Source of the DNA: a virus
DNA length: 20,077 bases
Reading direction: 5' to 3' (one strand)
Virus record (IMG/VR): IMGVR_UViG_3300038701_000335
Location: 1 to 20,077 of that record
Made by a program: the position numbers and the translations under genes. The notes under the pieces were generated by a model, which searched no databases, was not told the DNA's origin, and saw only the letters and a program-made list of their open reading frames with translations. This document shows, piece by piece, positions 14,283 through 20,077 of the stretch; within the stretch, counting starts at the first letter, position 1; each line of letters opens with the position of its first letter.

Positions 14283-14651
14283 TTAACGTACAGCCAGGAT
14301 TCCCAGAGCTTTAAGGCCCTGAGCGACGGTGTCACGTTCTCCTGTCGTATCGATGCTGGAGTGATAATTCAGTCCATCTCGGCGAACTCTCGCATGCCGT
14401 GACAGGATAAGTGCGCCGACGACATCTTCAGAGGCCGCATCAGCATCGCTCAGCAGCACACCAGCAACTGTTTCAGTGCCATCAGAAGCACCAGGGTTGT
14501 GAATGGCGTACTTTCCATTTGACGTGACGATGCCCAGAACGGCCCCCACGGTCAGGTTTGATCCCGACGCAATGGTTCCCGTATCGCGGCTGTATGCCTG
14601 ATCCTCTTCGAAGATCACAACGTCGTCGATTCGGTTCAGTTCGTTGCTCAT
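14283..14651 (-). CDS. D: Head decoration protein, gpD-like
   Basis: This protein has 122 residues from the ATG at 14651, chosen because GGAGGG lies 7 bases upstream; an in-frame TTG two codons earlier is too close to that site. It has the head-decoration pattern: a disordered N-terminus, then SRDTGTIASGSNLTVGAVLG, the --Y-----GA-DGTETVAGVL stretch, and a final HARVRRDGLNYHSS then ALGILAVR, which matches the conserved end of the family. Lambda gpD trimers sit on the expanded shell and stabilise it against DNA pressure. It lies directly upstream of the major capsid gene, as in lambda. Confidence 0.9.
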   Translation of the reverse strand: MSNELNRIDDVVIFEEDQAYSRDTGTIASGSNLTVGAVLGIVTSNGKYAIHNPGASDGTETVAGVLLSDADAASEDVVGALILSRHARVRRDGLNYHSSIDTTGERDTVAQGLKALGILAVR

Positions 14652-14666
14652 GTTCAATCCCTCCGA

Positions 14667-15110
14667 TTAAGCCGCGTGGCGAGCTCGAGCCCGGTCTGCA
14701 ATCGACATCATTTTCCCGTCATCACCTCCGCCGCTCGACAGATGCGGATCAGGTTCATCGTCCATCCGCTGCGAGAGCGATGACTTCGAAGCCACCGGTG
14801 CTGCAGCCAGGATGGCAGCGGCTTGTTCCGGGGACAGATCGGTGTTGCAGGCGACTTCGATGGCCTGTGCCATGTTGTCAGCATTCACCGACTTGCTGGA
14901 CAGGATCGAACCAATGCGTTTGCGCTCAGCAGCGCGGCCGGCGTCAAAGCTGGCCTCTTCGTCCTTGTCGTCCATCGCCTCTCCATTTTCCGCCGAGGTG
15001 TCTTCCTCGTCGTCCATGGCTTCCGTGTCGCCCTCGTCTTCTGCCTTGTCGGCAGACTCCGACTTCGCTCCGCCGGTGAGATTGGCGAAGCTGAAACGTC
15101 CCTTTGACAT
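14667..15110 (-). CDS. Probable capsid scaffold (Nu3-like role)
   Basis: This 147-residue acidic protein lies between the S49 protease and the decoration protein, where lambda reads the scaffold Nu3 from the end of its protease gene. Residues 15-55 are strongly acidic (EAMDDEEDTSAENGEAMDDK), with EAMDD present twice. Residues 58-105 form a helical segment (AAERKRIGSILSSKSV, then SPEQAAAILAAAP) of a type that I know from the C-terminal extensions of phage S49 proteases. Here that extension has become its own gene. High charge, helices and lack of cysteine suit a scaffold that is later digested by the protease. Its ATG follows the protease stop by 11 bases. No homology to Nu3 itself can be claimed by eye. 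Confidence 0.65.
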   Translation of the reverse strand: MSKGRFSFANLTGGAKSESADKAEDEGDTEAMDDEEDTSAENGEAMDDKDEEASFDAGRAAERKRIGSILSSKSVNADNMAQAIEVACNTDLSPEQAAAILAAAPVASKSSLSQRMDDEPDPHLSSGGGDDGKMMSIADRARARHAA

Positions 15111-15121
15111 GGGATTTCCTT

Positions 15122-16018
15122 TCAGGTGGTGCCGCCATCGGCGGTCAGGTGGGTGACGAGTGCGCTGAACGCATCGTCGGCGGCCATGATCCCGTCGATC
15201 ATGCCCATCTCTTGCGCAGCCGTGATTTGGCTGGGTGTTCCGTAAACGCGGGCCTCTGTGCCCATGGCTGCGTCTGCATCGAAGCGATCGCCCCGGCCGA
15301 GCGCCACGTCGTCGGCAAAGAGCGATCGCATCTCTGCAATTTCAGACTGGAAACGCTCCTGGACAATATCCGGAAGCGGCTGGAACGGGTTGCCGTCAAC
15401 TTTGTGCTTACCTGAGAACAGGATGGTCGGCTTCAGACCCCATTCGTCGAGCATCTTCGAAAAGTCCCAATGCACCATCAGGACACCGATAGAGCCAACG
15501 GTCGAATATCCACTGGCGCTGATCGAATTTGCGGTAGCTGCGATGGCATAGGCAGCAGAACACGCGCACGAGTCCACGATTGCATAGATCGGCTTGACCT
15601 CACGTGCATCTCGGAGATGCGCCGTCAGTTCGAACAGGCCGTCGACATAGCCACCGCCAGAGTCGACCAACAGCACGATTCCTTCGACACCGTCGTCTTG
15701 CAGAGCAATCTCGACCTGCATCCGGATCTGAGCATAGCCAGTCGCCCAGCTGTCCCCGATCCATCGATAGTCCTTCAGCAGAAGACCAGAAACCGTGATT
15801 ACCGCAACGCCCCCTGCAATCTCATAGGGGCGGTGACGATCATCGTGATACGCTGCAAGTGCATCGGTTGCGAGAACACCTTCATTTGAATCCCCGGTAA
15901 GCACATGTTCGGCCCGCGCGTTCGCCCAGACCAACCAATCAGCGCCTTGCGATGGCTGCGAGAGGGCAAGCAGGCCTGTTCCCAGACGCGCGAGTGCCGG
16001 CGCATTATCTCCGTGCAT
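15122..16018 (-). CDS. C: S49-family head maturation protease, gpC-like
   Basis: This protein has 298 residues from the ATG at 16018, which has GGAGG 7 bases upstream; the longer open frame (to 16144) runs back into the portal gene and is not used. It is a SppA/S49 serine protease: LLVDSGGGYVDG (residues 116-127), then SCACSAAYAIA with the nucleophile candidate Ser154, then TVGSIGVLMVHWD, then SGKHKVDG with Lys206 as likely general base. The Ser-Lys spacing of 52 equals that known for lambda gpC and B. subtilis SppA. It digests the scaffold inside the prohead. The start overlaps the portal stop by 14 bases, an arrangement that couples their translation. Confidence 0.93.
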   Translation of the reverse strand: MHGDNAPALARLGTGLLALSQPSQGADWLVWANARAEHVLTGDSNEGVLATDALAAYHDDRHRPYEIAGGVAVITVSGLLLKDYRWIGDSWATGYAQIRMQVEIALQDDGVEGIVLLVDSGGGYVDGLFELTAHLRDAREVKPIYAIVDSCACSAAYAIAATANSISASGYSTVGSIGVLMVHWDFSKMLDEWGLKPTILFSGKHKVDGNPFQPLPDIVQERFQSEIAEMRSLFADDVALGRGDRFDADAAMGTEARVYGTPSQITAAQEMGMIDGIMAADDAFSALVTHLTADGGTT

Positions 16019-17585
16019 CGTTATCCTCCATCGGCGGCCCGCCGTTATGTCCGAGTAGCTTCGCGAACGATTCCTGAGCCGGGTGCAGCATGCCCTTTGG
16101 CATCGACGCGATTTCCCTTCGTATCTGAGCCAGGTTGTCGTCAAAGTCGGCGCCGGTCAGTTCAGCTGCTTCGTCTTCCAGCGTCGACATTCCCGATGCG
16201 ACCCGAAGTGCCGCCGCCTGAGCTTCTTTCACCGGATCCACGAAGCCCCGACCCGGTCCAATCCACTTCGCGCGGGCATATGAGTGCCAGTTCTCGTAGA
16301 AATCCGGGGCATCGGTCGGAAGAACCAACGTTCCGCGGTCGACCTCTTCCTCCATCCAAGCCATGAACAGAGGCTGGGCGAAGCGCTGGGCGAAAGAGTG
16401 CCGCTTTCCAGTCCATCCACGCCAGATTTCGATCAGGGCCGCGCGAGCGCTCGAATAGTTCGTCTTTGACCAGTCAGCAGCCAATTGCTCGTAACTGATG
16501 CCCAAACCAGCAGCGATGTTCCGAAGAACCGCACTTTCGAAATCCGCAAATCCTGTCGCTGGCCGTTGTGCTTTCTGGAAACCCAGATCTTCGCCAGGGA
16601 ATAGCCGTGGAATCTGCACACCACCGAGGGTGACTGCGTTTTCCTTCGCCGATTCACTGCGCATGTCTTGATAGACACCGAGGCTGTCGCCATCACTACC
16701 AAGCACCTGGTCGAGCATCGTGTGGTCAAACGGTGACTTGATGAATGCCGCCAAGATGGCGTTCAGTGCCGCAGCCTCAAGCTCGATCCGGGCGTATCGA
16801 TCCTCCATCTTCAGCTTTTCGATGATCGGTGCCAAACGGGACATCCCGCGTGTCTGACCATCTCGCTTTTTCTCGAACCAGTGCAGCACCACAGGTCGAC
16901 CCCAACGGCGTTCCCTGATCACACGTTCCCATTTGAAGGACCGTGAGCTTGCCCAGTGATCGCGTTCGTGCGCCTGTCGAAAATGATAAGCGCGGGCTGC
17001 ACCGTCTCTGTCGATCTCAACTCCGCCGCGCATGAACTCACTGTCGGATCCATCTTGCGGATTCGACAGGAGATCTGGATCAACCACGCGAAGCACAGTC
17101 GCGTTCGGTCGTCCCGGCCGCCAGTTCAGCACACCGATCGCATCCCCATCGAGGACAGCATGGCGATAGGCCAAGCCGAGATTCTGGCTGACCGTCAGTT
17201 GTCGCGCTGCGTCCGCATAGCACCTTGGATCATCAGCATATGCCCGCCATCGTGCCTGAACCTGCTGTCTCCAATCTGTTGCCCAGTCTTCCGAGAGACC
17301 GAGTGCAACATGATCAGGTTTAGGGATAGGTCGGAACGTTGACCCAATGACCGCGTCCAGCTCCTTTTGAAGCCCGCCGCTTGCCCAGCCGTTGTTCCGC
17401 TCGAGGTCCCGGGCCCGGGCGGTGACCCGATCCCGGTTTGGCAATACTTCTCCGTCAGCTGACCGCAAAGATGGGTGCCATAGAGCAAGCGCTTCGCCGC
17501 CCGTAGACGCAGCGTCATAAATTCCGTCGCTCACCAGGCCAGCCTTACGGGCGGCCCAACCTTTCCCGCCAAACTTCTTTTTCAT
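16005..17585 (-). CDS. B: Portal protein, lambda gpB family
   Basis: This 526-residue protein is close to lambda gpB (533). Family-like segments: the opening GIYDAAS (residues 21-27), a LPNRDRVTARARDLERNNGW stretch (the typical R-R-ARDL-RN---A motif), VVDPDLLSNP, and SYEQLAADWSKTNYSSARAAL, which is a conserved block of lambda-type portals. Twelve copies form the ring through which DNA enters and leaves the head, and to which the terminase and then gpW bind. The C-terminal 50 residues (DFDDNLAQIRREIA, then HPAQESFAKLLGHNGGPP) are less conserved. It overlaps gpW by 4 bases (ATGA) and the protease by 14. Confidence 0.94.
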   Translation of the reverse strand: MKKKFGGKGWAARKAGLVSDGIYDAASTGGEALALWHPSLRSADGEVLPNRDRVTARARDLERNNGWASGGLQKELDAVIGSTFRPIPKPDHVALGLSEDWATDWRQQVQARWRAYADDPRCYADAARQLTVSQNLGLAYRHAVLDGDAIGVLNWRPGRPNATVLRVVDPDLLSNPQDGSDSEFMRGGVEIDRDGAARAYHFRQAHERDHWASSRSFKWERVIRERRWGRPVVLHWFEKKRDGQTRGMSRLAPIIEKLKMEDRYARIELEAAALNAILAAFIKSPFDHTMLDQVLGSDGDSLGVYQDMRSESAKENAVTLGGVQIPRLFPGEDLGFQKAQRPATGFADFESAVLRNIAAGLGISYEQLAADWSKTNYSSARAALIEIWRGWTGKRHSFAQRFAQPLFMAWMEEEVDRGTLVLPTDAPDFYENWHSYARAKWIGPGRGFVDPVKEAQAAALRVASGMSTLEDEAAELTGADFDDNLAQIRREIASMPKGMLHPAQESFAKLLGHNGGPPMEDNDARR

Positions 17586-17800
17586 CGGAACACCGGACGC
17601 AATGGACGGGATCTGGTCGAGTTGCCCAGCTGAGAATTAAGTTCTGAGATGTATGCCCGAAGTTTGATCTCATCAGTCTTCCGGTAGGTGACTTCTAAAT
17701 CACCGTGCCCAACCTTCACGACAGACTTTCCCATGATCAGATCATGGAGCGCCGTTTGGGCTTCGGTCAGCCTTGCCTGAAGCGTTGCAGTATCGATCAT
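17582..17800 (-). CDS. W: gpW-like head-tail joining protein
   Basis: This 72-residue protein is the size of lambda gpW (68) and shows its pattern clearly: an N-terminal helix (LTEAQTALHDLIMGKSVVKV; the A--ALHDL--G--V core is the family signature), a short beta hairpin (GDLEVTYRKTDE), a second helix (KLRAYISELNSQLG), and a basic tail. gpW fills the base of the portal after packaging so that FII and the tail can attach. It is set between large terminase and portal with 4-base ATGA overlaps on both sides. Confidence 0.9.
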   Translation of the reverse strand: MIDTATLQARLTEAQTALHDLIMGKSVVKVGHGDLEVTYRKTDEIKLRAYISELNSQLGNSTRSRPLRPVFR

Positions 17801-19578
17801 GAAGCGATTTTTCCTGCCAGTTTTGCGAGGCGATCCGCACGGGACAACGTTTCACCGGCCGGAGTGGCCGCCATTTCCCGCAAATTGTCCCAGTTCGGTG
17901 AAATCAGTCGCGTCGATGCAAACGCGTAGACCGTGCAGTCCAATGCCTCGGCCGCGCGTCCCGGTATCCGTTCGTGACCAAGTTTCGGTTGTCCGCGCAC
18001 ATACCGGCGCACCATCTTTTCCGAGGCCAGTTGCTCGAACCACACCGATTTTAGGTCGCCAGAGAATTGGATTGTGCCCATCTCTATCCGGTTTCGGATG
18101 TGCGTCTTGATCGTATCGACGCCGACAATGTGCAGTTTTCCACCCACCTTCTTCGACTTCGAAGTCTCCAGCCAGGATCGGTTGCCATCAGCACCTTTGA
18201 TCGCAACGATTTTCCGGCTGCGCCGTGGAAAGCAGAACGAATAGACCTTTTCGGTGACGGTGCCGTCCGAACTATCAACGGCCCCTGCAGACACTCCAAT
18301 TGATCCACCGAGAGGATGTTTCCATCGGGTTTTCAACGTTTCGTCGAGCTCATCCCACGTCGTGTCGTCGTCCCAGTCTCCGTCGATTACGTGGTGACCG
18401 AGGACAAAAGCCTTCTTGTCTTCGCTGTGACCGAGAAACGTGATCTCCAATCGATCGCGTTGAACATCGACACCAACTGTGATGAACAGAACCTGTTCAG
18501 GAATTGCGTCGAGGCCAAAGTTCTGTGCTTTCTTCTCCAGATCGCTATCGTCGATCTCTTCGCCTCCGGTCTTCCACCCCTGCGCCAAGATCGTGTTGGT
18601 GAACGTCTGAAGGTCAGACGGGTCGCTCTTGCTCTCCAGAAACTCTGCGACCAGTTTCGCCCAGGACGTGTTTGCCAGTAGTGAAATCAGCGCGTTCATG
18701 CGGAAACCGGCATGATCTTTGACTTCCGGCCGGAGTGCCCGCCAAGCCCCAGACTGCACCATCTTCCGCTTGTGCCGTTCGTCGACCGGTTCTTTGCAGT
18801 GCGGACATTCGAAATGTGCCGTTTCGGGCTTTCCATCGTCCCACTTGATGTGAGCCCACTGGATTTCCGTCAGTCCACCACATTCGGGACAGGGAACCTC
18901 GTAGACCCGTTGGTCCGAGTTCTTCCATCCCCGAAGGACTGGGCTCGTATCCTCAAACACTGGCGTTGAACCAATGACGATCTTGCGGTTCGCAAACGAG
19001 AGTGTTCGCTTGATCGCCAGCGGTATCGGGCCACCCTCTTTCGTGACTTCCATTCCATCGGCTTCGTCGATGATCAGGACACGAATGTTGTGCCGTCGAA
19101 GGTTCCTCGGTGCCTTCGCAGCGACGACCTTCAAAAATCCACCCGGGAACCGGCGGGACATCAACGTGTTGCGGCCGTTCTCCGAATGATCCCCACTGAG
19201 CAGTTCGCCCAGATCACCAGAAGCCTCGAACACCGGTTCAAGATCACTGACGACGTAGTCACGGCAATCAGCCTCGGTCGGCAACAGTGCCAACATCGGC
19301 GCCGGGTCGTTCTTCACGAAGTTCCCTATTGCCCCGGTCAGCAGCGTGGTGAAGCCAACGCGCACCGGCTTGACCAAAGTGACCCGCTCGATCGCCGGAT
19401 CACCGATGGCGTCTGCAATCTCATGCTGGAACGGCCAGAGTCGAACCGGTCCAGGCGTTGCAGAAACATCGTCCGGAAGCCGAACATCCCGCTCAATCCA
19501 TTTCGAGAGTTGGAGTTTGTCTGGTGGCTTCAGACATGCCAGCGCGTTCCTTTCTACGCGCTCGAGGGTATCAATCAT
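17797..19578 (-). CDS. terL: Terminase large subunit, GpA family
   Basis: This 593-residue protein (lambda gpA has 641) is the packaging motor and nuclease. The ATPase half has a Walker A-like motif at residues 70-78 (KPVRVGFTT, the deviant form typical of this family), Walker B at 167-172 (VLIIDE) and motif III at 203-206 (GSTP). Two CxxC pairs (Cys230/Cys233 and Cys258/Cys261) form a probable zinc ribbon linking to the nuclease half. The nuclease domain opens at VGVDVQRDR with Asp371 as a likely metal ligand; a later acidic pair lies in AAEALDCTVYAF. Such enzymes cut at cos or pac sites and drive DNA into the portal. It overlaps TerS by 8 bases and gpW by 4. Confidence 0.95.
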   Translation of the reverse strand: MIDTLERVERNALACLKPPDKLQLSKWIERDVRLPDDVSATPGPVRLWPFQHEIADAIGDPAIERVTLVKPVRVGFTTLLTGAIGNFVKNDPAPMLALLPTEADCRDYVVSDLEPVFEASGDLGELLSGDHSENGRNTLMSRRFPGGFLKVVAAKAPRNLRRHNIRVLIIDEADGMEVTKEGGPIPLAIKRTLSFANRKIVIGSTPVFEDTSPVLRGWKNSDQRVYEVPCPECGGLTEIQWAHIKWDDGKPETAHFECPHCKEPVDERHKRKMVQSGAWRALRPEVKDHAGFRMNALISLLANTSWAKLVAEFLESKSDPSDLQTFTNTILAQGWKTGGEEIDDSDLEKKAQNFGLDAIPEQVLFITVGVDVQRDRLEITFLGHSEDKKAFVLGHHVIDGDWDDDTTWDELDETLKTRWKHPLGGSIGVSAGAVDSSDGTVTEKVYSFCFPRRSRKIVAIKGADGNRSWLETSKSKKVGGKLHIVGVDTIKTHIRNRIEMGTIQFSGDLKSVWFEQLASEKMVRRYVRGQPKLGHERIPGRAAEALDCTVYAFASTRLISPNWDNLREMAATPAGETLSRADRLAKLAGKIAS

Positions 19579-20029
19579 TCCCTGACAAAGCCGTCAGTGC
19601 ATCTCTCAATTCATTCTCGATTTCTTCGCCGTCTTCTCGTGACAGATGCGGCAACCTCTGCAGGATCCGAGATTTGCAGGCAAGAACACCGGAGCGGACA
19701 TTGCGAAGAATTTCAGACCACCGAGCTTCAACCGCGTCCGCCTCGATATACTTTCCCTCTGCGACGTCGTTTTTGATCTCCTGTCCTCGACGCTGAGCCT
19801 GCGCCAGTAACGCCCGCTCATCAGCCAAGGAAACGATCTGTTCATCTTCGCCGCGGCCGCTCGCAACACCGCGAAGGTGCGCGCAGTACATCCGGACGCT
19901 TTCAGCGGTATCGAACTGGTTGCGCTTCAACTTCTTGACGAGACCGCGTTTGTCGAGATCTCGGACTTTTTGCTGGCTGACCCCGAAAAGGTCCGCGAGC
20001 TCTTGCGTCTTTGCGATTTCGGCAATCAA
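19571..20029 (-). CDS. terS: Terminase small subunit, Nu1-like
   Basis: This 152-residue protein starts at TTG (20029); the frame has a stop five codons upstream, so no ATG is available, and GGGG lies 8 bases before the start. Residues 6-30 form a winged helix-turn-helix (TQELADLFGVSQQKVRDLDK) like that of lambda Nu1, which binds the packaging site. Residues 60-105 are a helix rich in Glu and Arg (ADERALLAQAQRRGQEIKND), probably used for oligomerisation, and the last 40 residues (LPHLSREDGEEIENELRDAL) should contact the large subunit. The length is close to Nu1 (181), though shorter. It begins the packaging operon. Confidence 0.88.
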   Translation of the reverse strand: MIAEIAKTQELADLFGVSQQKVRDLDKRGLVKKLKRNQFDTAESVRMYCAHLRGVASGRGEDEQIVSLADERALLAQAQRRGQEIKNDVAEGKYIEADAVEARWSEILRNVRSGVLACKSRILQRLPHLSREDGEEIENELRDALTALSGND

Positions 20030-20077
20030 GTCGCAATCCCCTTAGAGATTGTTGCGTAGAGTGAAGTTATGCGTCCA

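Noticed and set aside
16019-16144. N-terminal extension of the S49 protease
   Set aside because: It would overlap the portal by 140 bases; the internal ATG at 16018 has a GGAGG site and leaves a protein of normal length.
19090-19776. 228-codon open frame on the plus strand
   Set aside because: It is antisense to the terminase ATPase domain, with shadow-like composition and no start signal.
20030-20077. Packaging (cos) site next to the small terminase gene
   Set aside because: In lambda cos lies near this point, but only 48 bases are visible and no convincing symmetric cut site or repeat set can be read there.
1-20077. tRNA genes, CRISPR arrays, insertion sequences, integrase or attachment sites
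   Set aside because: Nothing with the needed structure or repeats was seen on either strand; almost every base is in a virion gene.

Overview
The window is a block of tailed-phage (siphovirus-type) virion genes, read almost entirely from the minus strand, so the gene order runs from right to left. It is either a prophage or a free phage. The G+C content is in the mid-to-high 50s by rough count. The protein families suggest an alphaproteobacterial host, most likely a Rhodobacterales-type bacterium: a tail chaperone of the gene-transfer-agent gp10 type, a DUF1833 minor tail protein and a J protein with the C-terminus common in alphaproteobacterial phages. Host assignment is inference. No integrase, repressor, replication or lysis gene lies inside the window.

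Head and packaging module (about 20029 to 12355): small terminase subunit, GpA-type large terminase subunit, gpW-like joining protein, lambda-type portal, S49 head-maturation protease, a separate acidic scaffold-like protein, gpD-like decoration protein, gpE-like major capsid protein, a coiled-coil protein in the gpFI position, and an FII-like head-tail attachment protein. The order is that of phage lambda. Most genes overlap by a few bases or are separated by only a few. The exception is the major capsid gene, which sits between two GC-rich hairpins with UUCG loops, each starting just after a stop codon.

Tail module (about 12358 to 3508): tail-terminator-like protein, tail tube protein, GTA-gp10-like tail assembly chaperone with a canonical -1 slippery heptamer feeding a second open frame (a lambda G/GT-like arrangement), tape measure, three minor tail proteins in the lambda M-L-K order (M-like, DUF1833, NlpC/P60 peptidase), and a 1236-residue J-type tail-tip protein. 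A small lipoprotein gene lies on the opposite strand between the tape measure and the M-like gene. It has its own promoter-like sequence and lower G+C, and looks like a 'moron' carried for the lysogen's benefit.

Distal fibre module (3499 to the left edge): four small virion or fibre proteins, one of which (1410-2084) carries four short tandem repeats before an adaptor-like domain, and a left-truncated protein with a complete set of SGNH/GDSL hydrolase motifs. This last gene is probably a tail-borne esterase or deacetylase acting on a host surface polysaccharide. Together the window encodes the machinery to package DNA, build a lambda-like capsid and a long tail, and recognise and modify the host surface.
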